A stretch of 64,000 nt of DNA. It comes from Sacculina carcini. Taxonomy: Eukaryota > Arthropoda > Thecostraca > Sacculinidae. The notes beneath the pieces were generated by a model that saw only the letters and a list, made by a program, of their open reading frames with translations, searched no databases and had not been told where the DNA came from. Where the stretch lies: positions 5,609,418-5,673,417 of the forward strand of contig OU696573.1 in assembly GCA_916048095.2 (NCBI GenBank), read 5' to 3'. This document shows, piece after piece, positions 9,391 through 20,189 of the stretch. Both the position numbers and the translations under genes were made by a program. Every line of letters starts with the position of its first letter. Position 1 is the stretch's first letter.

Positions 9391-10790
9391 TTGACGTGCC
9401 ACAGCATAGCGGAGGCTAGAAGACACTTTCAGGCCGAGTGTGGCTGCCCGCTTCGAACAAAACCACCCCCTCTTCCTGAACGGTTGCCATTTACGCCATC
9501 AACCGCGTCGATAGAACAAATGAAGCAGTGGATACTCAGCAGATACGATTCGTCCACATTTAATGTGTGTCCACACCAACCTCTCCCAGCGATGTCGGGA
9601 ACACCAATGGAAATTCGTGTAGATTGTTCAGTGCGGCCAGTCGTGACCAAGAGACCTCCTAATGTGCCAATTCATTGGCAAGAGGACACATTGAAGCAAA
9701 TAGAGAGGGACGTGGCATTGGGTTTAATCGAGCCTGTGCCACCGAACACACCTGTGACTTGGCTCCATAACATGGTTTTGACAGCGAAGTCAGAAGACAC
9801 ACCGTGCCGCACGGTTGATCTTCAACCGCTGAATAGACACTGCGTGCGAGAAACCCACCACACCGTGCCACCTGTCAAACATGCCAGAGTGGTACCCAGA
9901 GGTACAATAAAAACTGTGGTGGATACTTGGAACGGGTTCCACTCTATTGAAACCGCGCAGAATATAGGCACATGACAACATTTTGTACGGAACAAGGCAG
10001 GTATCGATACAAAAGAGCATTTATGGATTTTTTGGCGTCCCAGGATGCTTACACAGAAAGGTACGACACAATCATTGCTGACGTGGTGAGAAAGACACAG
10101 TGTGTTGACGACACCCTTTTATGGGACGGAGACATCCAGACGCATTTGTGGCGCGTGCTGGAATATTTGTCTCTTGTGGGACAAAAAGGCATAGTGTTGA
10201 ACCCGTCAAAACTCCAATTTTCGGGTACCACGCTTGAGTTTGCCGGTTTCGAGATCACCGACCATGAAGTGAAACCGATGGCAAAGCATTTGAACGCCAT
10301 AGCACAGTTTCCGACACCGAAAGACATAACTGACATAAGGGCATTGTTCGTTCTGATAAACCAGGTATCACACTACTGTGGGCTCACTAGCATCATGACG
10401 ACGTTTAGCCCACTGTTGAGCTCAAAAGCAAAATTATACTGATGTGAAGAGCTAGACAATGCATTCCGGGAGTCTAAGAAGCATATAATTCAAGAGATTC
10501 ATGAGGGTGTGGAGATATTTGACCCACAAAGGCGGACATGTCTAAATCCGGATTTTTATAAAACCGGAATCGGGTATTGGTTCCGGCAAAACTATTGTCG
10601 ATGTGACTCAATCAAGCCCAGATGCTTTGAGGATGGCTGGAAGATAAGTATTGCTGGATCCAGATTCCTTCGTGATGCCGCAACCTGGTATGCTCCAGTA
10701 GAAGGCGAGGCTCTAGCCGTGTCCTGGGCATTGGAAGACAGTCGTTTCTTCACTCTTGGATGCAGCGACCTGGTAATCACCATGTAGTTA
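9391..10790 (+). pseudogene. Gypsy reverse transcriptase and RNase H, 5' part
   Basis: The frame 9391-9975 holds the fingers (VTKRPPNVPIHWQEDTLKQI, LIEPVPPNTPVTWLHNMVL, CRTVDLQPLNRHC) up to the motif A region (VVDTWNGFHSIE). The frame 9972-10442 holds the palm with CVDDTLLW, a variant of the Y-x-D-D box that keeps both Asp residues, and the GFEITDHEVKPM connection. After a stop at 10440, the same frame gives an RNase H segment (EGEALAVSWALEDSRFF) that breaks off at the nested insertion. Several lesions make it non-coding. Confidence 0.75.
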
Positions 10791-11054
10791 ACAACACGAA
10801 CGAGTCTCCCAGCAAACTGCGCTATATTCTCACTTAGCATTACAACTGCACACATACACACATGCAATCATACACGCATACGTAAGACAATACCGCATCC
10901 ATGCACACACACACACACACACAAGCACATACATACACAACCGTAACACAATATCATCGTTCTGCAGGATTGATTAGTCAGCACACACACATACAGGCAG
11001 TCACACCAATACACTCACACTTGCATATACATATATATATGTATATGCATTACA
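10783..11054 (-). repeat. 3' LTR of the nested element (left copy)
   Basis: On the plus strand it runs from TGTAGTTAACAACACG to TATGCATTACA and contains CA-rich microsatellite and a TATACATATATATATGTATA palindrome. It matches 13273-13543 closely. The minus-strand orientation of pol makes this the 3' LTR. Confidence 0.88.
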
Positions 11055-11207
11055 TCCCCACCTGACTTATAAGTCATATTCATACGCAAATCGTACACAT
11101 ACATATAAAATATACCCACCTGACACCGCAACAACTTACAGTTCACACGAACACTGAAATAGAAAAACAAAAAACATACACAATGAGAGCAAATACAGAC
11201 AAGCACA

Positions 11208-12908
11208 TCAGAAACTCAAGTGGCGAGGAACAGGGTTGGCTCGCAACAGTCGAGTCCCACAACGACTGGGCAGCGTGTCAGCTTGCTCGACCACTGGTGC
11301 GGTCTGATTCAGCGGCCCGGCAATCACCGATGACGACAAAACTGTCGGTGACACTGACACACACGATCTAGTTGATGCGATCTCAATATATGATTGTGTT
11401 GTTCGACGGGGCGATTGTGCCTGTACTCTCGATGTTTTCAATCGGAGATTGCGAACATGATACGGCACACCATCAACCTCTACACACTGGTCAGAAACAA
11501 CACGCGTAACAGTTCCAACAGCAGATCGTGAATCACAGCGGCTACCTCTTCTTCGAACCCAGACAGAGTCGCCTGGTTTATAGCCGAGTGATCGCTGAAG
11601 AACTGCTTCTTGACCGCTTTGTTTAGGCAGCATACGAGGTGGTCGAATATCGTACCTGTATATTTGACTTGCTGGTGTAGTTGACTCTCGACAACTATCT
11701 CTGGGAGACACATTGTGCCAAAAAACAGCTTCGGCAACTGAGCAATTAGACCTCGTTCTGATTGTCTTGACACTGCGATGGCTGCGCTCTATGATGCCAT
11801 TGCCGCCGGCTTCATAAACACATCGAAGGCGAAGACGAATTCCCCATTTTCTCATCAAGGCGCTGAAATCACTTCCACGAAACACGGCTGCATTGTCAGC
11901 TAGAATTTCTGCAGGTGCACCTCGCTCAAAAAACACACTTTCCAGCTGACTGATGATGTTGCTGCTGCTTTGACATCTCAATTGGCGCCATACAGCAAAC
12001 CGCGACGCACCGCAATCTATCACTGTGAGATAGTGTTGCGCGCCAATGTGTGTGACGTCAATAGCAACGCGCAGCCACAGTCCACAAACATCAACTTTCC
12101 CCTTCTTCCACCGCTCTGGCGCTGGATCCACCGACTGACAAGCCTCACATGACCGCACTGATGTTTGCACGTCTCGTCGCCCGATGGTTGGATCACGCTT
12201 CCTCGAAAAATACAGCGTTCGGCGCACCCCCGGGTGCCCGCACGACTCATGCACTGATTTCATCAGCTCATGAATTATCTCCAATTTGGTGCAGCAAACA
12301 ACTTCTTCTCTCACGCCGACGGATTTAAACCAATGTTGAGGTACACGTGTGAGCTGATCTGCAATATTGCACGAAGAAGATACATATTTAATACTCAGCT
12401 TGAGGTTATACTCTCGCACCATCGATACCAGTGTTGCCAGGCGTCTGCGTATCAGCATCTCACTGATCGCTCTAGCTTGCAGTCTGGCTCGACCACTCAG
12501 AGCATCACGAACCCAGTGATAAACTGTCTGTGAGTCTGTGAGCAGTTCAAATTCTGTGACACCCCACATGAGTTCCAAATTCACGCCTTTAACGGCAGCA
12601 TCCAACTCCGCTAGGTTGATGTGCGCAGCATCGTCAGTGCGCAACCAACACCCGTCCTCGACAACACAGCCGTCAATTTCCAGAACAACGCCTAGTGCCA
12701 CAGAGCTGGCATCTGTCCATACTTTGACATTTTTCACACCCACGTCCCAACGACCAGTTGCTGGGTCAGACTTCCTGACACGATCAATGGTCTCCGTCAA
12801 CATTTGCCTGATTTTGTTGTCATCTTGCAGTTCGTCATCACAGCCATTAGTGACGGCGTTGGCTCTCCGTTTTATAAATGCCGCTGCTACTCTCAGCCAT
12901 CTACACAC
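11208..12908 (-). CDS. Pol fragment: RNase H and integrase of the nested element
   Basis: An uninterrupted 566-aa frame. RNase H is seen as VWTDASSVALGVVLEIDG, LAELDAAVKGVNL, LLTDSQTVYHW and NIADQLTRVP, keeping the catalytic D-E-D set. The integrase has a zinc domain (ESCGHPGVRRT, then CEACQSVDP) and a DDE core with VAIDVTH, ILADNAAVFRG and GNGIIERSHR, all three acidic residues present. It ends with a DSVWVRRRGSR C-terminal domain. The frame is open although upstream RT is missing, so insertion is recent. It is most similar in build to the integrase of the element at 34.3-42.4 kb. Without gag and full RT it can move only with help. Confidence 0.85.
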   Translation of the reverse strand: MCRWLRVAAAFIKRRANAVTNGCDDELQDDNKIRQMLTETIDRVRKSDPATGRWDVGVKNVKVWTDASSVALGVVLEIDGCVVEDGCWLRTDDAAHINLAELDAAVKGVNLELMWGVTEFELLTDSQTVYHWVRDALSGRARLQARAISEMLIRRRLATLVSMVREYNLKLSIKYVSSSCNIADQLTRVPQHWFKSVGVREEVVCCTKLEIIHELMKSVHESCGHPGVRRTLYFSRKRDPTIGRRDVQTSVRSCEACQSVDPAPERWKKGKVDVCGLWLRVAIDVTHIGAQHYLTVIDCGASRFAVWRQLRCQSSSNIISQLESVFFERGAPAEILADNAAVFRGSDFSALMRKWGIRLRLRCVYEAGGNGIIERSHRSVKTIRTRSNCSVAEAVFWHNVSPRDSCRESTTPASQIYRYDIRPPRMLPKQSGQEAVLQRSLGYKPGDSVWVRRRGSRCDSRSAVGTVTRVVSDQCVEVDGVPYHVRNLRLKTSRVQAQSPRRTTQSYIEIASTRSCVSVSPTVLSSSVIAGPLNQTAPVVEQADTLPSRCGTRLLRANPVPRHLSF

Positions 12909-12938
12909 TGGCAGATGACCAGTGAGTTTTCCGCATAG

Positions 12939-13272
12939 TCAAAAGACCGACCGGCGAGTGAGCTTATCGGGAATCACACCGAAGTCGTTATCTCGCTGCC
13001 AGTGCAGATGGTCGTGTTTTTTCTCGACACGAACACCGAGCGCCCGAGCACCACCATCCAAACGTTCAGGTGCCTTACACTCCAGACCATACGCTATCAA
13101 GTGATTCACAACGGCTTGGGTGCTGACAATCGACTCATCTACCAGCACATCGTCAATGTTAGATGAAGTGGCAGAATGTATCAGTGAATTTCGTTTGAAC
13201 ACAGCTTCTAGAATGGTCTGCATTATTATTGGTGCTACATTGAGCCCGAAACCCAGACGAGTCATACAATAA
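12939..13272 (-). pseudogene. RT palm/connection remnant starting at the LTR edge
   Basis: The minus-strand frame opens with MTRLGFGLNVAP, a mid-palm motif of this RT lineage, and then SSNIDDVLVDE, the Y-x-D-D box region. The connection (CKAPERLDGGARALGVRVE) follows, up to KLTRRSVF. RT homology extends to within a couple of bases of the inner edge of the right LTR. The whole gag-protease-RT fingers block is therefore removed by a deletion whose junction lies at the LTR boundary. Confidence 0.8.
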
Positions 13273-13543
13273 CGTAGTTAACAGACACGAACGAGTCTCC
13301 CAGCAAACTGCGCTTTATTCTCACTGAGCATTGCAACTGCACACATACACACATGCAATCATACACGCATACGTAAGACAATACCGCATTCATGCACACA
13401 CACACACACACACAAGCACATACATACACAACCGTAACACAATATCATCGCTCTGCAGGATTGATTAGTCAGCGCACACACATACAGGCAGTCACACCAA
13501 TACACTCACACTTGCATATACATATATATGTATATGCATTACA
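13273..13543 (-). repeat. 5' LTR of the nested element (right copy)
   Basis: It matches the left LTR with scattered differences (for example CTTTATTC against CTATATTC) and ends ATATGCATTACA directly before the CACCA duplication. The first base of the LTR is C rather than T. Confidence 0.88.
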
Positions 13544-13548
13544 CACCA

Positions 13549-15228
13549 CACACCACAAACCTTTAACAAAGATTCTCGGAGACCAGGAGTTAGCTGACAT
13601 TGCAAGCCCAAGATTGTTCCGCATCAAACAAAGAACGCTGCCGTGGAAGTATCGCATAGTTCACGTACCGGGTGCAAGCATACCAGCGGCGGATAGCGCT
13701 TCTCGATACCCAGCGAACGCAAGCTACGCCTTATGCGAAGAGTACGAGACAGAGTTGGAAAAACTAGCTACTTGTACGTTATACTTGTTCACGAAACGAA
13801 CGACGACATGGAGACATCTCTGATTGCCGCATCAAAATCGAAGGCACATGAATTAGAAGCCACCACTTGGGAAAAGGTGAGAGACATGACATCTAAAGAT
13901 GACGTGCTCAGACTACTTTCGCCTCTAATTGAGCAAGGATTTCCGGCATCAAGAAATAACATACCAGAGCCACTCCAACCGTTTTGGCAATTCCGAGATA
14001 AATTATCAATAGTGGACATTATGGGTCATTATGATGGATAATCGGATCGTAATCCCGACCGAGGTGCGTGAAGAGGTGCTCCACTCAGCACGTCAAGGTA
14101 CAACTAAAATGTTGAATAGTGCAGCGGGTGTGGTATTCTGGCCTCAACTATGCCAATACATTGAGAACACCAGGGCCAGATGCCAAGTCTGCTGGTTTAT
14201 GTCACCGTCACAAGCGCGCATGCCTCCAGCCACGCCTGTTACTCCAACCAGTCCATTTCAATCAATCGCTGCGGATTATTTTGAGCTTCAAGGTACGCAT
14301 TACTTGGTGATCGTTTATCGGTTCAGCGGATGGCCACACATTGTAGCGTCATCAACAGGCACCAAAGGTTTCTTGAAAGCCCTCCTCAACTATTGCTCTA
14401 CGTTTGGCGTACCACAAGAGATTAGCACCGATGGTGGCGCTGAATTTACTGCCAAATAAACAGAAGATTTTCTTCAACGATGGGTCATATCACATTGTGT
14501 GTCGTCTGCTTACCATGCTCAAGCTAATGGACGCGCAGAAATAGCGGTAAAATCAATGAGAAGGTTGATGAAATCGCACATCAGTGCTCAAGGTGGCATC
14601 GACACGAAGCGATTTACGCCGGATTGCTGCAGTATCGCAATACACCAGACCCAGAAACCTCGATGTCACCATCGCAAGTAGTATTCGGCAGAAATAATCG
14701 TGACCTGTTGCCAGTCACACAAGGGACGCAGATATTCGACAATAATGTAGTTCACCCCATATGGCGAGACAACTGGCTCAAACATGAAGAAGCGCTGAGA
14801 GTATGATTGGCTAACCAGGTAGACACACTCCGTCCAGGTACGCGTCGGCTACATCTTTTAGCAATGGGTGACAAGGTACTTGTTCAAAATCAAATAGGCC
14901 GACATAAACGCTGGGACCGATCCGAAACTGTGGTCGAGATGACACCACATGGGCAGTATGTGATCAAGATTGACGGGTCAGGCACCAGGCACCAGGAAGC
15001 GAACGTGCCAGCTGCCAGCGATGCGAAAGGCTCAGCTTCCTCGGAGGAAGTTTCAAATGAAAATCGGCCCACATCACCTAAGCCAAACCAGACATCGCCA
15101 TGTACTCGTCCCAGGCGGGTGCGACGACTGCCGTCGCGTTTGAACGATTACGTGGTCTACTCGTCGAAGTGTACCGATAAGATTCTTCAAGAGTTCACAT
15201 CGTCATCTCACTCTGTGAACTGGGGGGA
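13549..15228 (+). pseudogene. RNase H tail and integrase of the outer gypsy element
   Basis: The frame resumes after the nested insert with the RNase H C-terminus (KPLTKILGDQEL, VPGASIPAADSASRYP). The integrase follows: a zinc domain with VCWFMSPSQARMP, a DDE core with IAADYFELQGTHYLVI, STDGGAEFTAK and ANGRAEIAVKS, then MSPSQVVFGRN and a chromatin-binding-like C-terminal region (AMGDKVLVQNQIG). Frames change at about 13.8, 14.0, 14.6 and 14.8 kb, with a stop at 14457. All three catalytic acids can still be read. Confidence 0.75.
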
Positions 15229-15471
15229 TGTCGAATGATGAAAACTCCAACGGTAGATGGCTTTAGTTTCAACGGGTGAATCACACGGGTGAATAAACTT
15301 GAACTTGACCGATGAATGTGAACTTGTGTTGGTGTAACCCAGTTCAATTTGTGTGCTATCAGTGGAACGGCGAGTGTGTGCGTTAGTGCGATATTTAGAC
15401 TTTTTAATGTGAGTATGTTATGTAAACATCTGTATTAGAATTCGTATTGTGTTTGTGGTTGATATCGTACC
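15229..15471 (+). repeat. 3' LTR of the outer gypsy element
   Basis: It begins TGTCGAATGATGAAAACTCC right after a G-rich polypurine-like run and ends near GATATCGTAC. The following 15472-15948 holds no recognisable gene or repeat; it is unique-looking AT-moderate sequence. Confidence 0.85.
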
Positions 15472-15948
15472 AATTGCACCTCTCATCTTATTGCATCTGT
15501 GAAGGCAATATGTCAGTGCATAATTGCGTTGCACAGCTTATTACGTAAACCCGGTCTATACGCTTGAACGAGTGGGCTTATATCACGCTACTGTACTGTA
15601 CTGGGTGTGGGGTTCAATAGATATTGTGCGTGTCAGTGTATCTCTTTATAGTTGTTTATTTCGTTTTTGGTGTCATTTTCCAAGGGAAAACATTCGTGAG
15701 TTTGTTTTTACATTTCCACGAATGTCGCTTTTGATCAGGGTCCAAGTCTAACTGTGCAGGCCGTAAATAATTTTCCATTTGACTATAACTTATTTAGTAA
15801 AATTGTGGTGTTATCTAATGCCTCAATACAAACACTCCCTGACTAAGGCTAGGTTTTTATTAACTCAGAAGACAGCATACACATCTACAAACCGCACATA
15901 TACAATCTCACAAAGCCCACATTTATAACGCATGTAAACAATCGCAAT

Positions 15949-16290
15949 TACTCCGTGGTACAGCTGTTAGCACACCCGCCTCACAAGCGGGAGGATCGTG
16001 GTTCGAAACCCGGCGGAGCAGAATTTCATTGGGCGAATTCTACAATCCCACAGCCCCTGTCCATCCAGCAGAAAATGATGGTACCAGATATCAGTCATGA
16101 GTTGTGCCATGCATTCTGGGGAGGTGGCCCTCTCTAATACGTCTTACGTCCTTGTGGCGCCATAGCGTGGAAAGGGTCGGCTCTGCGGTGACAGTGAGCT
16201 GCACGGGGCACGCATGTGTGTTCATAAGCTTCGGTTTTTTCCCGTGTAGCAGCTGTCACTTAGGCATTTAACCATTTAACCTTTAATCAA
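15949..16290 (+). mobile_element. tRNA-Val-derived SINE, plus copy
   Basis: The head, 15949-16020, folds as a tRNA: acceptor TACTCCG/CGGAGCA with one mismatch, D-arm with the A-box-like GGTACAGCTGTTAGCA, a perfect anticodon stem CCCGC/GCGGG around loop CTCACAA (anticodon CAC, Val), and B box GGTTCGAAACC. It is followed by a body of about 270 bp shared with an inverted copy at 16457-16786. The shared body rather than a lone tRNA indicates a SINE. I infer pol III transcription from the A and B boxes. Confidence 0.7.
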
Positions 16291-16456
16291 ACGCCAGATC
16301 AATGATCAACAGTCACTAACAGAAATATCAACAATATCACTACACACATAGACACATACAAACAATTACAGATGATGTCTCACATACACATACATACATA
16401 CAAGGAACGTACATCTTGATATGATACCCCACAGTACAATTCAGCAAGGCATGCAT

Positions 16457-16786
16457 TGGTTAAAGGTTAAAGGCATAAGTGACAGTTGCTACACAGGAAG
16501 AAGCCGAAGCTTATGAACACATAAGCGTGCCCCGTGCAGCTCGTTGCCACCGCAGAACCGACCCTCTCCACGCTATGGCGCCACAAGGACGAAAGACGTA
16601 TTAGAGAGGGCCACCTCCCGAGAATGCATGTCACAATTCATGACTGATATCTGGTACCATTTTCTGCTGGGTGGACAGGGGCTGTGGGATTATAGAATTT
16701 TCCCAATGAAAGTCTGCTCCGCCGGTTTCGAACCACGGACCTCCCGCTTGTGAAGCGGGTGTGCTAACCACTACACCACGGTGTCC
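16457..16786 (-). mobile_element. tRNA-Val-derived SINE, inverted copy
   Basis: The minus-strand head at 16715-16786 again has the CAC anticodon in a perfect CCCGC/GCGGG stem and the box GGTTCGAAACC. The body mirrors 16021-16290 in reverse. The two copies lie tail to tail with about 165 bases between them. The acceptor stem is more damaged than in the plus copy. Confidence 0.7.
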
Positions 16787-17156
16787 ACAAAGTGTCCACA
16801 GTTGGTGCGTCCGAGGTGAGTTAGTGGTGCAAGACGCAAAATACGTAATTACATAGTCATGTATGTGTGCTTGTGTGTTTGGGTAAGAAAGATAGTGATG
16901 TGGTCTTGCCAGGTGTTAGTTATACATATGTGTGTATGTGTGTGTATGCCTGTGTGTATGTGTGTATGTATGGAGTCTTGTGGTATCAGTGGTGGCGAAC
17001 GGTTGTGTCGAGTGGTGTCCGGTGACCTTCAATCTGTGTGTGTACTTGAATTGCGTGTGTGTGTATGGTCAATGAGTGACTGTGACCGAAAATCTGTGTG
17101 TGTTCAACGCATTGTGTCAGTGGGCTGTTTACCGATAACGAACCGGCAATTGGAAC

Positions 17157-17927
17157 ATGCCCGTACCAAACGCACGATACCAGAATGTCACTACTGTGCG
17201 ATCGCTTGGCAGTGGTGATATTAACAAGATGAAAAATGAGCAGCTCAAGCAAGCGTTGACCACATTGATCAATGAGATGGCTGATCGAGAGGACGTGCAA
17301 CAGCAGCATACGATCGGACCGAACAACCAGATGTTGTTGAACGAACTGAGAGAGATCAAGAAAAGCATGAAGGAAGTAGCAGCATTAAAGGTTCAAGTAG
17401 ATCAGCTGTCTTCGAAACTGGACGACGCCTACAGCATAATACAACAACAGCAAAGCTACCTGGAGAAAATGGAGAATAAGAACAGAAGAAGAAACCTGGT
17501 TCTTACTGGACTGCATGAAGATGAAGATGCCTTGGGAGCCAACGATAGTGATAAGGTAGCTGCAGTACTGCAGGCAGCTGGAATCCAGAACCACGACACA
17601 TCTACATGGGAAATGAAACGGATCGGTAGACAAGATGCCAGGAAAAGACGTCCTCTGCTGGTGACAGTTGCGGGTTATACTGAACGAGAAATAATACTGG
17701 CATCTGCAAAGAACCTGAAACGAGCAGGAAACAGATTTTCGCGAATCTTTGTGAAAAAAGACGTTCATCCAGCTATCCGGAAGGAGATGACGCGAATGAG
17801 GGCGAGGAGACAAGAGGAAGAAGCAAAACCTGAGAACGAAGGCATGGAGATCACGTACGACTGGAAGAACCGCGTTCTTCTAAGAGACGGAATGGTGATA
17901 GACCGTTTCAATCCTCGATTCTACTGA
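17157..17927 (+). CDS. LINE ORF1 protein (coiled coil plus RRM-like domain)
   Basis: 256 aa, intact, from an ATG. Residues about 20-105 are heptad-rich (KNEQLKQALTTLINEM, KVQVDQLSSKLDDAYSII), predicting a trimerising coiled coil. Residues about 110-200 begin RRRNLVLTGLHEDED and continue with a β-α pattern like the RRM of L1-type ORF1p (WEMKRIGRQDARKRRPLLV, RIFVKKDVHP). A basic tail follows. Such proteins bind the element RNA. ORF2 begins about 60-110 bases downstream. Confidence 0.8.
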   Translation: MPVPNARYQNVTTVRSLGSGDINKMKNEQLKQALTTLINEMADREDVQQQHTIGPNNQMLLNELREIKKSMKEVAALKVQVDQLSSKLDDAYSIIQQQQSYLEKMENKNRRRNLVLTGLHEDEDALGANDSDKVAAVLQAAGIQNHDTSTWEMKRIGRQDARKRRPLLVTVAGYTEREIILASAKNLKRAGNRFSRIFVKKDVHPAIRKEMTRMRARRQEEEAKPENEGMEITYDWKNRVLLRDGMVIDRFNPRFY

Positions 17928-18041
17928 AGGGACGCAGTCCAGCGTAATATACGAGTCTGCTCATGGAACATAGGAGGTTTAAAAGATAAGTTACAAAACC
18001 CACACATATTTTCGTTTATATTTGGATTTGATCTGGTTTGG

Positions 18042-19319
18042 TTGTTAGAGACAAAAATTTGTTGGAAACCGAGCGTTCCCGGTTTTTATGTATACCGAAA
18101 TGAGTCGAAGACTGGTAGAAGTCGCGGTGGGGTCATGCTGTTAGTAAAATGTTCGCTGATTGAATGTATTAGCAATGTCAACATGGATACGGAGGACCAA
18201 ATTTGGGTCACGTTAAGAAATAGTCTGAAATTGGGTGGGGTGTATGTCCCTCCAGATGGGTCTCCATTTTATAACCCGGCACAGTTTGGACACTTTGTCA
18301 AACATATGTCAGTATCTGATGACGTAATAGCGGTAGGCGACTTCAACAGCAGAATTGGGGAACTCAGCCAGGAGACCAGAGATATGGCGGAAATAGAGGA
18401 CAAAACAGTAAATAAATTTGGAAGAATAATGTATAATATTTGCAAGGACAATGACTTGGTCATCGCTAACCATATTAGAAATATCTGCAAGCAGGAAAAA
18501 AGCAGTTTAACCTTCAAAAAGGGTAAAGACTGGATGTCAGAGATCGACCTATGCATTGCTAAATCAAAGACTATTCACTTGATTAATAACGTCGATATTC
18601 GTCAAGAACAAACGGGGTCTGATCATGCACCGTTATGCATAGATATAACGTTAATAGAGAACGAAGGTAGTCACGATTTGTTACGGAGAGCGACTATACT
18701 TACTGAAGAAGTCAATCAAAGTAGACCAATCAAAAATAGCGTTAGAATGAAAAAGGTGAACTCAGAACAACTGATTAGTGCATTGTCTGAAGTGTACCCA
18801 CCAGATTTTGCTAACGACTGGAATAACGGTATCGACATCGACTCTGTGCTCACAGAAGCCAGTGCGACCATAGCTGACACAGCAGCCAATAACAGAGCGA
18901 TAAGCATGCACAATAAACAGAGCCGAACGGACAGTCGCTGGCAAAGACTATTGGAAGCTAACGACAATAAGGCATTATGGTCAGCAATAAACTGGAACGG
19001 CGACATAGAAAATAGAGTATCAATACAACTTAGTAACGAGGATTTCAAGGAACACTTTGAACAGTTGCTTAACCAGCCACAGTTGCCATGTGAACAGGTA
19101 GACATAAGTGATACACCATATATCCCGATACTGGATGATCCTTTCACAGAGACAGAATTAAGGCAGAGCCTGAAAAAGTCTAAGTCGAACAAAGCTTTCA
19201 GCGGAATTTGCCCTGGGATACTAAAACATTTACCAGTCGCGTGGATCTTTTTCCTACTGACATTGTTTAATATGATATTCTACTGTACGTCCTATCCAGT
19301 ATCGTGGTGTTACAGTTAA
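18042..19319 (+). pseudogene. LINE ORF2, endonuclease and RT start
   Basis: The ORF begins within the APE endonuclease domain (ETK reads at 18048; upstream LLETKICWKP lacks a clear ATG). It shows GGVYVPPDGSPF, VIAVGDFNSRIG with the catalytic DxN, SEIDLCI and GSDHAPLCIDI with the catalytic His. It then runs through a spacer to the RT start (FTETELRQSLKKSKSNKA, ICPGILKHLP). A TAA at 19317-19319 is the only interruption before the palm continues in the same frame. Confidence 0.8.
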
Positions 19320-20189
19320 TTAACAGTTCTGTACAAATCTGGAAGCCGATTAGATTGTGGACACTATCGTGGAATTAGTGTGATGGACTCTATGGCGAAG
19401 ATATATGATACAATTCTAACCGAAAGACTAAAATTGTGGTATGACATCGACCCATGCCAGGCTGGCGCACAAAAGGGTCGCGGGTGCATTGAGCATATCC
19501 TAGCATTGAGGTTGTTATGCGACTACGCACAATTCAAACACCGCACATTATACATCATATTTGTTGATTTCAGCAAAGCGTATGACCGAGTACCAAGGAC
19601 AAAATTACTGGAGAGACTTAAACAGATGGGATGCGGCAGACACATGCTGAGCGCTATTGCCAGAATGTATTCATGCACCAAACAAATGTTAGGCAGAGCG
19701 GAGATAAACGCTACGATAGGAGTGCGTCAAGGAGCACCCTCCAGCGGACTCTTGTTTGTACTATACATCGACGAGATGGTACGCATGTTGAAACAGACCT
19801 GCCCACCTGACGACTACCTGGCCACGAACCATGCATTATTGTTCATGGATGACACGGCCATCCTAGCAACTAGCATAGAGACATGCATCAACAAACTACA
19901 TTGTTTAATGCGTTTTTGTAAGAAGAGCGGAATGGTTATTAACAAGGAAAAAACTAAGTTGATGGTAATCAATGGAGACAAAAACATACATCACACCGTA
20001 AAAGTGCAGGATATAGAAATTCAAAGAGTTAAGGAATATGAATATCTGGGGGCGTGGTTTGTTGATTCATGTCAGATGAACGATGTGTTAAAAGAACATG
20101 AGGTAGCCAATGAAAGAACGGCAAATAAGTTCGCAGTGTTCTCGGCAGCAAACACGTTGATGCCGTACTATGTGAAAAAAGGTGTTTGA
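19320..20189 (+). pseudogene. LINE ORF2 reverse transcriptase palm
   Basis: Continues the endonuclease frame. Motif A is IIFVDFSKAYDRVP, followed by VRQGAPSSGLLFVLYIDEM and the catalytic box LLFMDDTAIL (F-x-D-D with Met). Thumb start is MVINKEKTKLMVING. The frame ends at 20189 after a run of six A residues (GTGAAAAAAGG), where a length change in the homopolymer throws the reading out of frame. Confidence 0.85.

Larger units (their letters stand above)
10783..13543 (-). mobile_element. Nested LTR retrotransposon, internally deleted, with CACCA target duplication
   Basis: Direct repeats of about 272 bp (10783-11054 and 13273-13543) enclose a minus-strand pol. The pentamer CACCA stands immediately before (10778-10782) and after (13544-13548) the insert. 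Removing the insert and one CACCA restores the RNase H reading frame of the host element exactly, so the boundaries are firm. The internal part lacks gag, protease and the N-terminal half of RT. The right-hand LTR begins CG instead of TG at its inner edge. Confidence 0.92.
7687..15471 (+). mobile_element. Ty3/gypsy LTR retrotransposon with a nested second element
   Basis: Two direct repeats of about 244 bp begin TGTCGAAT (7687 and 15229) and end near ATATC(T/G)TAC. Between them, on the plus strand, lie gag, protease, RT, RNase H and integrase in order. A short G-run (ACTGGGGGGA) directly before the 3' LTR fits a polypurine tract. Coding parts carry several frameshifts and stops. At 10783-13543 an opposite-strand LTR element is inserted in the RNase H. 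No clear target duplication of the outer element was found, possibly because the LTR 3' edges are uncertain by a few bases. Confidence 0.88.

Noticed and set aside
15949-16020. Functional nuclear tRNA-Val(CAC) gene
   Set aside because: Shares a long non-tRNA body with an inverted copy and has an acceptor mismatch; a SINE is the better explanation, though a real tRNA is not excluded.
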